From contig DAOVUW010000023.1 of NCBI GenBank assembly GCA_030632385.1, positions 1 through 10,853 on the forward strand: a DNA stretch of 10,853 nt, written 5' to 3'. The number at the start of each line of letters is the position of its first letter. Within the stretch, counting starts at the first letter, position 1. Origin of the DNA: Candidatus Nanohalarchaeota archaeon. GTDB lineage: Archaea; EX4484-52. A program made the position numbers and the translations under genes. Shown one piece after another: positions 1-6,719 of the stretch. The notes under the pieces are model-generated. The model made no database searches. It saw nothing but the letters and a program-made list of their open reading frames with translations, and was not told where the DNA came from.

Positions 1-1196
1 ACAGACTCGAACAATTAAAAACAATAGGACATAGCACCGAAAAAATAGAGATAATTATAATGGGCGGCAATTTTCTGTCAATGCCGAAAAAATACCAGAT
101 TGATTTTGTCAAACAAATATTTGATGCATTGAATGAAGTCAAATCAAAAACACTTGATGAAGCAAAGGAAAAAAACAAAACCACAAAACAAAGATGTGTT
201 GGATTAACAATTGAAACACGCCCTGATTTCTGTAGTGAACAAGATATAAAACAGATGCTTTACTTAGGTGCAACACGTGTAGAATTAGGTGTTCAAATAT
301 TAGATGATAAAACATATATTAAAATAAATAGAGGTCATACTGTTGATTGTGTTGCAAAAGCAACAGAATTATTAAAAAATACAGGACTCAAAGTAGTCTA
401 TCATATTATGCCTGGATTAGGAAGTGAAAAAAAAGATATTGATTCATTTAAATTATTGTTCAATGATGAAAGATTTTTTCCAGATATGCTAAAAATATAT
501 CCTGTTCTTTTGATGAAAGGTACCCAATTACATAAATTATGGGAAGAAGGAAAATACAAAGAACTTGATCAGGAAAGAGCAATAAAACTTATTTCAAAAT
601 TCAAAAAAATGGTGCCTGAATTTGTAAGAATAATGAGAATACAAAGAGATATTCCTAAAGAGAAAATCATAAAAGGAGTTACTGCAGGAAATTTAAGAGA
701 ATTAGTAGAAAAAGAAATGCAACGAAAAAATATAAAATGCAAGTGTATTAGATGTAGAGAAGCAGGTCATCATATATATAAAAAAGGACTAAAAGAAAAT
801 GTTGAAAGAAAAATAAAATTAAAAATCATAAAATACAAGGCATCAAAGGGAGAAGAATATTTTTTATCTTTAGTAGATAAAGAAAATATATTATATGGCT
901 ATTTGAGATTGAGGATATTTAATAAAAAATGCAATCTTTTTTTGGATGAAATCACACCAACAAGTGCTATAATAAGAGAATTAAAGGTTTTTGGAACAAG
1001 CACACCATTGAGTGAAGATTATAAGTTCTCATTTCAGCATAAAGGATTAGGCAAATCCTTATTGAAAGAAGCAGAAAAGATAACAAAAAAAAAGAACAAA
1101 AATAAATTATTAGTAATAAGCGCCATAGGAACAAAAGAATATTACAAAGGATTTGGTTTTGTTGAAGATGGATTTTTTATGAGTAAGAAGATGTGA
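1..1196 (+). CDS. elp3: Elp3, tRNA uridine-34 radical SAM / GNAT enzyme (5'-truncated by window edge)
   Basis: Elp3 uses radical SAM chemistry and acetyl-CoA to place a carboxymethyl-type group on C5 of wobble uridine 34 in tRNA. The reading frame is open from base 3 with no start, so the N-terminus (roughly 130-150 residues, including the radical SAM Fe-S cysteines) lies outside the window. The visible 397 residues show the family motifs in order: MGGNF at base 60, GLTIETRPD, RVELGVQ, a central CKCIRC zinc-type cysteine group near base 740, IRELKVFG, and the C-terminal GNAT acetyl-CoA loop QHKGLGKS (1035-1058) followed by YYKGFGF. The stop is TGA. In archaea one Elp3 acts without the other Elongator subunits; that is family knowledge. 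No neighbour on the same strand shares its function. I see no frameshift or missing motif in the visible part, and the identification is firm. Confidence 0.95.
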   Translation, partial: RLEQLKTIGHSTEKIEIIIMGGNFLSMPKKYQIDFVKQIFDALNEVKSKTLDEAKEKNKTTKQRCVGLTIETRPDFCSEQDIKQMLYLGATRVELGVQILDDKTYIKINRGHTVDCVAKATELLKNTGLKVVYHIMPGLGSEKKDIDSFKLLFNDERFFPDMLKIYPVLLMKGTQLHKLWEEGKYKELDQERAIKLISKFKKMVPEFVRIMRIQRDIPKEKIIKGVTAGNLRELVEKEMQRKNIKCKCIRCREAGHHIYKKGLKENVERKIKLKIIKYKASKGEEYFLSLVDKENILYGYLRLRIFNKKCNLFLDEITPTSAIIRELKVFGTSTPLSEDYKFSFQHKGLGKSLLKEAEKITKKKNKNKLLVISAIGTKEYYKGFGFVEDGFFMSKKM

Positions 1197-1301
1197 GTTA
1201 TTTGTTTGTTAAGTGAAAGAAATATTATATAATATTAGAAATATATATGAATTATTATAATAAAATATGTTTTTACTTTATATAAATTTATTTGAGAACT
1301 A

Positions 1302-1311
1302 TTTTTTTTTT
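1302..1311 (+). terminator. Poly-T terminator candidate after elp3
   Basis: A run of ten T lies about 105 bases after the elp3 stop codon in non-coding sequence. Archaeal RNA polymerase can terminate on U-rich tracts without a hairpin. The long distance from the stop makes this tentative. Confidence 0.35.
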
Positions 1312-1421
1312 GAGTTATAATTTCTAATTTTCTAGTTGGTTTTTATTTGCACAAATTATCAATATATTTTCTCTTCAACAATAATAAATATATAAAAGTT
1401 AGATAATATATAATATTACAT

Positions 1422-1430
1422 TTTATAAAA
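1422..1430 (+). promoter_or_regulatory. TATA box for the small membrane-protein gene
   Basis: TTTATAAAA is centred about 23 bases before the ATG at 1449, the spacing expected for a leaderless archaeal transcript. The same arrangement recurs before other genes here. It supports 1449 as the original start of the interrupted gene. Confidence 0.5.
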
Positions 1431-1448
1431 AACAATTTGTATATCAAT

Positions 1449-1748
1449 ATGGAACCAATTACATTAACTAGTAGTAATTTATTTTGGCTACTTATTTGTG
1501 CCACAATTTGCCTTGTTATAACATAGATAGGCACTTTTGTGGCCTTAAGAAACAAAGATGAACAAATGAAAGCTTTACTTATGGATGGAAATATAATAAG
1601 ATTAGTAACTGTAATATTTATAGTGTTTACTACTGCTATTCTATCTGTTATGGGTGCATTAAATGAAGCAGTATCTGCCTTATATGGGGGAATTGTAGGA
1701 TATGTTTTAGGTTCTATGCATGAAATGAAGTCCCGAAAGAAAGGGTGA
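1449..1748 (+). pseudogene. Small three-helix membrane protein gene with an in-frame TAG
   Basis: Read from ATG 1449, the frame gives 25 codons, a TAG at 1524-1526, then 73 more sense codons to TGA at 1746-1748, with no frameshift. The first part (SNLFWLLICATICLVIT) and the residues just after the TAG (IGTFVALRN) join into one plausible membrane helix. A second helix (LVTVIFIVFTTAILSVMGAL) and a third ending in GGIVGYVLGS follow, then a basic tail. A GTG at 1539 could start a shorter 69-residue product that lacks the first helix. The TATA box at 1422-1430 fits the ATG, not the GTG. TAG acts as an ordinary stop for the CcdA-like and SdpI genes here, so the simplest reading is a recent nonsense mutation or a sequencing error; readthrough is possible. 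I do not recognise a family. The general shape resembles small holin-like membrane proteins, which is only an impression. Confidence 0.55.
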
Positions 1749-1830
1749 AAAAACAAATATATGTTCTTATTAAATGTATAATAATATAAGATTGGGAAAA
1801 TGGTGTTGAGCTATATAATAACTATGTTAA

Positions 1831-1845
1831 AACCCAACTTGGACA
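1831..1845. repeat. Left terminal inverted repeat
   Basis: AACCCAACTTGGACA pairs with 2156-2170 with one mismatch. It is unusually GC-rich for this intergenic region, so a chance match is unlikely. Confidence 0.6.
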
Positions 1846-2155
1846 GTTACTAAATTTTCACAACATTTTACATAAAGAATTTGACAATTATATGCCACTC
1901 CAATTTTTTAAAATTCAGCCTTTGTGTGTCTTATTATACGAATGTGAATATTTTTTTACCTATTTTTTATGTTAGAATTTGACAGTTTGCGACATTTTCA
2001 AAAAAATACAATCAAAAATATATTTTTTAACGAATTTTAACCCCTAAATAGGCATATTTATGGTCAAAAACAAATAATTATCACATAAATTCTATTGAAA
2101 AAGCCTGTTTTTTACAAATAATTAAATATGTTTTTTCCCATAAATTGAGTCAAAG

Positions 2156-2170
2156 TGTCAAAGTTGGGTT
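2156..2170. repeat. Right terminal inverted repeat
   Basis: TGTCAAAGTTGGGTT pairs with 1831-1845. Read on the minus strand, it also resembles the sequence at 7793-7811 (AACCCAACTCTGACTTTGA). Confidence 0.6.
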
Positions 2171-2454
2171 AAAAATAATTTTTATGTTTTATTAAGTTTA
2201 ATAACATACTGCTTGTCAGGGAATGCTATTTTATATCTAAAGGAGGTTATTTATTTTCAATATTTTAAAATAGTTTGAAAACCAACATTAATTGATTTTT
2301 ATTTATTTTTTATTTAAACAATTTTTTTAATCTCTATAAGAAATAAAGGTGTGGGGGTCTTTCAATAAAGAGTATTATTTAATCAACATTATAATAATCA
2401 ATTACAATCTCAAAATGAATAATCCACTAGAGTAGAGCTTAGATGTTTCAATCT

Positions 2455-2489
2455 AGAAAAGAAATATCGTTCCACCTCCAGTGCGATAT
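2455..2489 (-). terminator. Hairpin plus T-rich terminator after the CcdA-like gene
   Basis: On the minus strand, ATATCG (2489-2484) pairs with CGATAT (2469-2464). An inner CAC/GTG pair encloses a five-base loop, with three bases unpaired on the 3' side. The stem is followed directly by TTTCTTTTC (2463-2455). It begins 26 bases past the TAG stop of the CcdA-like gene. The shape is that of an intrinsic terminator closing the three-gene leftward block. Confidence 0.5.
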
Positions 2490-2515
2490 ATTGAATTCAA
2501 TAAGGAAGAAAACAA

Positions 2516-3211
2516 CTACAATATCCCCAAATGCATTGCTAATAAGAGTCCTGCCCCAAGAAGAATCATTATTATTCCTGCCGCTAGATGCAATGTTCTT
2601 AATTTCTTTTGTCTTATATTTTCAAGGCTTTCTGTTGTTGAAATTCCTTTATAGATGAGGATTGTGATCATAATCATTGGCGATATAAATATTAAATTAT
2701 ATAACAACAAGTACATTATTCCTGTTAATTTTGTTTGGCTTCCTGCTAAAAGACCGAGTATAACAATATATGGTCCTGATGTGCACGGGAGTAGGAACAG
2801 GCTTACAATAAATCCTATAAAAAATGCGCCCGTTGGCGAAGTTACATTGCCGATTAATTTTTTCATATAGGGTCTCCAGCTTAATGGCACTTCCATTAAA
2901 AATCCTTTTCCATACCAAAGATAATCTTTTATATTCAAAGCACCCACAACTAAAGCCAATACTGCTACAAAAAAATAGAATTTATTTGTAAAGCCCACAA
3001 TTTCTATTGCGGTAAGCAATCCAATACCCATTAGAAAGTATGAAATATATATAGATAGAGCAAAAGCAAGACCCGCAAGCAATGCTTTTTTTCTGTCATA
3101 ATTATCTGCTAAAATTGTTGTCATTAAAATTATTAGAACAGCGAAAGCGCACGGATTTATTGCATCTACAAATGCAGCGCCGATTACTATAGGAATTGTA
3201 ATGTCTGTCAT
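2516..3211 (-). CDS. CcdA/DsbD-like thiol-disulfide transporter
   Basis: The 231-residue protein is almost entirely hydrophobic, with about six membrane helices, the usual size for the CcdA family. These proteins carry reducing equivalents from cytoplasmic thioredoxin across the membrane to outside thiol proteins. The two family cysteines are visible: C21 in NPCAF in helix 1 and C143 in LPCTSGP at the start of the second half, matching the two inverted halves of the fold. The stop is TAG. The thioredoxin-like gene upstream ends four bases before this ATG, so the two are almost certainly co-transcribed and work together. Whether the end use is cytochrome c maturation or general disulfide reduction cannot be told, as no haem-handling genes are in view. 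The family is firm; the precise role is inferred. Confidence 0.88.
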   Translation of the reverse strand: MTDITIPIVIGAAFVDAINPCAFAVLIILMTTILADNYDRKKALLAGLAFALSIYISYFLMGIGLLTAIEIVGFTNKFYFFVAVLALVVGALNIKDYLWYGKGFLMEVPLSWRPYMKKLIGNVTSPTGAFFIGFIVSLFLLPCTSGPYIVILGLLAGSQTKLTGIMYLLLYNLIFISPMIMITILIYKGISTTESLENIRQKKLRTLHLAAGIIMILLGAGLLLAMHLGIL

Positions 3212-3215
3212 TTTA

Positions 3216-3749
3216 TCATTTTTTATTAGTCATCAAATAATATAAAAGTATCATAATTATTCCACCTATAAAAATATATCCAATATTAGAATAATCTTTT
3301 TCCCAGTTTGGTGGGTTTGGATCAATATCTGTTTGATTGCAGGATTGATTAATAACACCATCTCCTAAATTACAACAAGAACCTGTTTTAATGCAGTTTT
3401 TTATTTTTTGTTCTATTTCTACAGTCAGTGCCAAACTATACCCAACATACATTTTTTCATCTATAAAAACAGTAGGAACTCCTTCTACTTGTGTGTTGAT
3501 TTTTTTGCAGAAGTCCTGCATCAAAAGGGCATTTTCCTTGTCGAAATAAATTTCTTTTTTTACTAGATTCATCTGTGGATAATCGTCTTCTATTTTATCA
3601 AAAAATTCATGTATTTTTTCACAGTGAGAGCATCCCTGTCCGTAAAAAATATAGACATCAACTGTTTTGTTGTTGGATTGCCCTAAAGCACATACATTAA
3701 TAAAAAGAATGAAAAATACGAAATATATGATTGTTTTTTTTATACTCAT
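3216..3749 (-). CDS. Membrane-anchored extracytoplasmic thioredoxin-fold protein
   Basis: The 177-residue protein starts with a signal-like segment (residues 5-22). A thioredoxin-type domain follows, with the redox site C40-S-H-C43 in GQGCSHCEK and the cis-proline region VEGVPTVFID. A Cys-rich linker (CIKTGSCCNLGDG, then SCNQT) comes next, and a C-terminal membrane helix (about residues 156-173) before NKK. The active site is therefore expected on the outer face, receiving electrons from the CcdA-like partner four bases downstream. A TATA-like box on the minus strand (3775-3768), overlapping the stop of the upstream gene, sits about 23 bases before this ATG and may give it its own promoter. 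Having both an N-terminal hydrophobic segment and a C-terminal helix is less common than a single anchor. If the first segment is not cleaved, the protein is held at both ends. Substrates are unknown. Confidence 0.82.
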   Translation of the reverse strand: MSIKKTIIYFVFFILFINVCALGQSNNKTVDVYIFYGQGCSHCEKIHEFFDKIEDDYPQMNLVKKEIYFDKENALLMQDFCKKINTQVEGVPTVFIDEKMYVGYSLALTVEIEQKIKNCIKTGSCCNLGDGVINQSCNQTDIDPNPPNWEKDYSNIGYIFIGGIIMILLYYLMTNKK

Positions 3750-3767
3750 AATTTTTATTTGATTAAA

Positions 3768-3775
3768 TATTTATA
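3768..3775 (-). promoter_or_regulatory. TATA-like box before the thioredoxin-like gene
   Basis: Minus-strand TATAAATA lies about 23 bases upstream of the ATG at 3749 and overlaps the TAA of the AglH-like gene. It could allow separate transcription of the thiol-relay pair. AT-rich sequence makes chance matches easy. Confidence 0.35.
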
Positions 3776-4778
3776 TAGATATAATGAAAGCAAAAATACA
3801 GATGAATATTTGTATCAATATTATTTTTGCGACAATTTTGCTTTCTGTTGTTTTTCCATCCATAAAAATATGAGTGATTGAATATATTTTTTTATATGGT
3901 CTTTCAAGATATCCTTTTTTGTTTAATTTTCCAAATGATTCTGCTTTTAATTTAGATCTTAATTTAAGTCCTAATTCAATAAACCATAAGGGGAAAATAA
4001 ATAAGGCAAATTTTTCAATATTGCCTGTAATTGCGATAATGGCAATAATTGCGCCAGTCATATAAGTTAGGGAATCCCCTGGGAAAAGGCGTGCGGGAAA
4101 CCAATTGTATGTTAAAAAAGCAAGAAGGCACGCGCAAAAAATAAAGCCAAATGATGCCGCAACAATACTCGAATTCAGATATGCAAAAACACTTAATGAA
4201 AAAATACTTACTAATCCTACGCCTGCTTCAATTCCATTTATGCCTGCAAGCATATTAACAGCATTTGAGGCGCCAAGAATACCAATTGGCACAACAAAAA
4301 GAGGATATATTATACCTAAATTAATTTCTCCAATTATTGGAAGAACCATTGTGGAAGTTCCTATTTTGGCACTCATTATAGGAATTGCTGCAATGAGAGG
4401 AAAGAGGAATTTGTGTTTCTGGCTAAATCCTTGTTTTTTTACAAAATCTTTTTTATCGTCTTTTCCTTTTAAAATTGCAGTCAAATCATCCAGCATATAA
4501 ATGAACACAATGATGATAGTTGTAAGAAGAGCTGGAAATAGGATATTGTATTGACTATTGCCATATACAAATATTTCAAATCCAACAAAAAACAATACTG
4601 CTATCATAAAACCAAAAACAACAGGAACGCCACCCATTTCTGCAACCTGATTTTTTTTGGGTTTGTTTATGTCATAACCCACAAGCCCTATGTTTTCAAA
4701 AAAGACAATAAATTTTTTAATGATTAAATAAGTTGTGACAAAGGCTATCATGCATGAAATAAATAATATCCAAAACAT
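3771..4778 (-). CDS. GPT/AglH-like polyprenyl-phosphate sugar-1-phosphate transferase (glycosyltransferase family 4)
   Basis: Members of this MraY/WecA/Alg7 superfamily transfer a HexNAc-1-phosphate from a UDP-sugar to a membrane polyprenyl or dolichyl phosphate, the first step of lipid-linked glycan synthesis. The 335 residues are mostly membrane helices. Visible motifs are MGGVPV (48-53), the metal/substrate acidic pair in MLDDL (DD at 97-98), NAVNMLAGINGIEAG (172-186), FPGDSLTY (232-239) and a cytoplasmic loop with SITHIFMDGK near 300-309. NMLAGxNGxEAG and FxGDS are closer to eukaryotic Alg7 and archaeal AglH than to bacterial MraY, so a role in N-glycan or surface-glycan assembly is more likely than peptidoglycan. 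The start has a TATA box about 25 bases upstream. It is first in a leftward block with the thiol-relay pair. The sugar and the lipid cannot be read from sequence. Confidence 0.88.
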   Translation of the reverse strand: MFWILFISCMIAFVTTYLIIKKFIVFFENIGLVGYDINKPKKNQVAEMGGVPVVFGFMIAVLFFVGFEIFVYGNSQYNILFPALLTTIIIVFIYMLDDLTAILKGKDDKKDFVKKQGFSQKHKFLFPLIAAIPIMSAKIGTSTMVLPIIGEINLGIIYPLFVVPIGILGASNAVNMLAGINGIEAGVGLVSIFSLSVFAYLNSSIVAASFGFIFCACLLAFLTYNWFPARLFPGDSLTYMTGAIIAIIAITGNIEKFALFIFPLWFIELGLKLRSKLKAESFGKLNKKGYLERPYKKIYSITHIFMDGKTTESKIVAKIILIQIFICIFAFIISI

Positions 4779-4798
4779 ATTAATTAATAATGCGTATA

Positions 4799-4806
4799 TT
4801 TTTATA
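4799..4806 (-). promoter_or_regulatory. TATA box for the AglH-like gene
   Basis: Minus-strand TATAAAAA is centred about 25 bases before the ATG at 4778, consistent with a leaderless transcript. It is the likely promoter of the three-gene leftward block. Confidence 0.45.
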
Positions 4807-4949
4807 TTATTTTAATTTTTCTCTATTATCTTTAATTTAATTCTGTTTTTTTTGTAAATAAAAGAGGAATTTAGAATACAATAGTTCTATATATTATAAC
4901 ATTCTGACTAAGTTCGAAAAAATCAAAGTTGCGTGCTAGTGCCCGAAAG

Positions 4950-4966
4950 TTTTTAATTATAAATAG
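4950..4966 (+). promoter_or_regulatory. TATA region for the AlaX-like gene
   Basis: The tract TTTTTAATTATAAATA has its first TATA-like core about 26 bases before the ATG at 4982, the leaderless spacing. It follows a short stretch that is clearly richer in G and C than the surrounding intergenic sequence. Confidence 0.45.
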
Positions 4967-4981
4967 AACCATAATAATATT

Positions 4982-5434
4982 ATGAAACCAAATGAAGGGA
5001 AATTGCAAACAGGAGAGCATATTTTTGCAAAAATTATTGAAAATAAAATTTTGGATGCAAATGTTGTGATTGCAAAATTTGATAAAGAAAAAGAGGGTTC
5101 TATAGATTTTTCAACTTCAACAGATTTAAGAAAACTCATTCTGAATGATTTAGAAAGAGAAACAAATAGTATAATAAAAAAAGAATTGCCTGTTCATAAA
5201 AAGATATTCAAAAGAAAAGAAATCGAAGGTGAGTTTGATTTGAGTAAAATTTTCAAATCTGTGAATGAAATTAGAATAGTTGAAATTGAGGGATTTGATA
5301 AAAGACCGTGTAGAGATCCTCATATGGCTAACACAAGAGAAATTGGTTATTTTGCAATTACAAAGATAAAAAGGGTTGGAAAAGACAGATATCGATTTTT
5401 ATTTGAGGTAAGTAAAAATCCTACTGCAAATTAA
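4982..5434 (+). CDS. AlaX-like stand-alone tRNA-editing (SAD) domain protein
   Basis: The 150-residue protein resembles the second additional domain of alanyl- and threonyl-tRNA synthetases, found alone in AlaX proteins that remove wrong amino acids from tRNA. Evidence is the N-terminal LQTGEHIF (8-15), matching the HTGQH zinc motif region, and the C-terminal C110-R-D-P-H114 followed by NTREIGYFAI, matching the CxxxH plus TGEIG-F signature. Of the four usual zinc ligands, H13, C110 and H114 are visible; the first histidine appears to be glutamine (Q9). The length fits the short AlaX type lacking the glycine-rich linker domain. Which aminoacyl-tRNA it acts on, and whether it is active, cannot be told. 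It could be an RNA-binding relative without deacylase activity. The next gene (PurP-like) is 98 bases downstream on the same strand with no obvious functional link. Confidence 0.7.
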   Translation: MKPNEGKLQTGEHIFAKIIENKILDANVVIAKFDKEKEGSIDFSTSTDLRKLILNDLERETNSIIKKELPVHKKIFKRKEIEGEFDLSKIFKSVNEIRIVEIEGFDKRPCRDPHMANTREIGYFAITKIKRVGKDRYRFLFEVSKNPTAN

Positions 5435-5532
5435 ATGCGCTAGATTTTCTATCGTGAAAAATAAGAATAAAAAATATCCTGATTCAAATAAAAAAATACA
5501 AACAATAAAAAAGTTATTATATCAAATAAATT

Positions 5533-6678
5533 ATGATACAAAGAAAAGATATTGAAAAAATTTTAGGTAATTATGATGTAGATAATATTACAATTGGCGT
5601 TCTTGGAAGCCATAGCGCTCTGGATGTATGTAGGGGTGCAAAAGATATTGGATTTAAAACACTTGTAATCTGCGAAAAAGGGAGAGACAAAACTTATTCA
5701 AAATACTACAAAACGGCTCAGAACTTTGGAAAAACAACAGGTGTTGTGGATGAGGTGCTCATACTGGACAAGTTCAGCGATATTTTAAACCCTGAAATTG
5801 CAGAAAAAATGAGAGCCAAAAATGTAATTTTTATTCCCCACCGCTCATTTGAAGTTTATGTGAATTTTGACTATGAAAAAATAGAAAATGAATTTTTAAT
5901 TCCCTTGTTTGGAACAAGAGAGATTTTAAAGGCAGAAGAGAGGACTGAAGAGAGAAATCAGTATTATCTAATGGAAAAAGCAGGAATCCGATATCCGAGG
6001 CAGTTTAATAGTTACAAAGACATTGATAGGCTGGTGATTGTAAAGGCAAACGAGCTGGAAAGAAGCTATGAGAGAGAATTTTTCATTGTTGAGAGTCCGA
6101 CGGAATTTGAGAGCAAAACAAAAGAAATGATTGAAAAAAAGATAATTACAGAGGAATCTGTCCGAGATGCAGTGATTGAAGAATATATTGTAGGGACGCA
6201 TGTGAATTTTAATTATTTCTATTCGCCTCTTCGCGGAGAAGTCGAACTGCTGGGCACAGATACAAGAAGGCAGACAAACCTTGATGGAATGCTTAGGCTT
6301 ACGGCAGATGAGCAGTTGAAAGTATTGAAGTATGTAAAGCCGACATTAAAAGAAATAGGGCATATTGCGTGCACAACAAAGGAATCTGTTTTAGAGATGA
6401 TATTTGAACTCGGAGAAAAATTTGTCAAGGCGACAAAACAAGAATATCCTCCAGGAATTATCGGTCCTTTTGCTCTTCAGGGCGCAATCATTCCAGGCCC
6501 CCCAAAAGAAGAGGCAATAATATTTGATGTGAGCCTAAGAGTGCAAGGCTCTCCCGGAACTCGTTTCACGCCATATCCTGGATATTTTTATAATGAAGAA
6601 ATGAGTACAGGAAAACGCATAGCGCTAGAGATAAAAGAAGCAATAAAAAAGAAAAAACTAATTGATATTGTTACTTAA
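5533..6678 (+). CDS. PurP-family ATP-grasp protein (FAICAR synthetase-like), probably a paralogue type
   Basis: PurP makes FAICAR from AICAR, formate and ATP in archaeal purine synthesis. The 381 residues match that family along their length: ITIGVLGSHSAL at 20-30, CEKGRDKTY near 47-55, VIFIPHRSFEVYV at 98-110, FLIPLFGTRE at 121-130, VIEEYIVG at 214-221, FYSPLRGEVELLGTD at 229-243, PPGIIGPF at 306-313 and STGKRIALEIK at 358-368. In canonical PurP, as I recall it, a glycine-rich ATP loop follows the IVK strand (GARGGRGYF type). Here that place reads KANELERSYEREFF (171-184) with no glycine. That form resembles a second PurP-like group in some archaea whose function is not settled. The ATP-grasp fold is firm; FAICAR synthesis is not. 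No other purine gene is in the window. The 3' end converges on the SdpI-family gene. Confidence 0.8.
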   Translation: MIQRKDIEKILGNYDVDNITIGVLGSHSALDVCRGAKDIGFKTLVICEKGRDKTYSKYYKTAQNFGKTTGVVDEVLILDKFSDILNPEIAEKMRAKNVIFIPHRSFEVYVNFDYEKIENEFLIPLFGTREILKAEERTEERNQYYLMEKAGIRYPRQFNSYKDIDRLVIVKANELERSYEREFFIVESPTEFESKTKEMIEKKIITEESVRDAVIEEYIVGTHVNFNYFYSPLRGEVELLGTDTRRQTNLDGMLRLTADEQLKVLKYVKPTLKEIGHIACTTKESVLEMIFELGEKFVKATKQEYPPGIIGPFALQGAIIPGPPKEEAIIFDVSLRVQGSPGTRFTPYPGYFYNEEMSTGKRIALEIKEAIKKKKLIDIVT

Positions 6679-6695
6679 ATATTATAATTTCTACC

Positions 6696-6712
6696 AAAAA
6701 GAGAATATCTCT
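6696..6712 (-). terminator. Hairpin plus T-run terminator after the SdpI-family gene
   Basis: On the minus strand, AGAGA-TAT-TCTCT forms a perfect five-base-pair hairpin (6712-6700) and runs directly into further T residues (to 6696). It starts seven bases past the TAG stop at 6720. Confidence 0.45.
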
Positions 6713-6719
6713 AATCACG

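Larger units (their letters stand above)
1831..2170. mobile_element. MITE-like element with terminal inverted repeats, no transposase
   Basis: The left end AACCCAACTTGGACA (1831-1845) is the inverse complement of TGTCAAAGTTGGGTT (2156-2170) at 14 of 15 positions. With a two-base gap the match continues inward (AAATTTAGT inverted at the left, AAATTGAGT at 2142-2150), giving ends of about 27-29 bases. The 340-base interior has no usable reading frame. An 11-base direct repeat, AGAATTTGACA, occurs at 1876-1886 and 1974-1984, and its TTTGACA core resembles the ends. This is the architecture of a miniature inverted-repeat transposable element moved by a transposase encoded elsewhere. I could not see a clear target-site duplication, so the exact borders and the mobile nature are inferred. 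Confidence 0.5.
1749..2463. other. Long non-coding stretch
   Basis: I find no convincing gene on either strand in these 715 bases. Bases 1831-2170 form the inverted-repeat element listed separately. From 2171 to 2463 there are only very short frames (three to eight codons), a Shine-Dalgarno-like AAAGGAGG near 2240 with no start codon at usable distance, and AT-rich sequence. No tRNA fold was found. Confidence 0.6.

Noticed and set aside
1343..1756. A 137-codon open frame on the minus strand opposite the small membrane-protein gene
   Set aside because: It lies antisense to the plus-strand frame, which has a placed TATA box and sensible membrane helices. The minus product shows no recognisable motif and ends in low-complexity hydrophobic residues.
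1820..2182. Target-site duplication flanking the inverted-repeat element
   Set aside because: The bases just outside the two ends do not match convincingly. TATGTT occurs on both sides but at different distances from the ends.
2236..2250. Strong Shine-Dalgarno-like AAAGGAGG in the non-coding stretch
   Set aside because: No ATG, GTG or TTG at suitable spacing opens a frame of useful length.
2440..2455. Hairpin TAGAT-GTTTCA-ATCTA that looks like a tRNA T-arm
   Set aside because: The loop is six bases rather than seven, and no acceptor, D or anticodon stem can be built around it.
4105..4500. A 131-codon plus-strand frame inside the AglH-like gene
   Set aside because: It is a shadow of the minus-strand gene, which carries all the family motifs.
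4908..4948. Short GC-richer patch upstream of the AlaX-like gene, considered as a small RNA or operator
   Set aside because: It is only about 40 bases, with no clear dyad and no second copy seen in the window.
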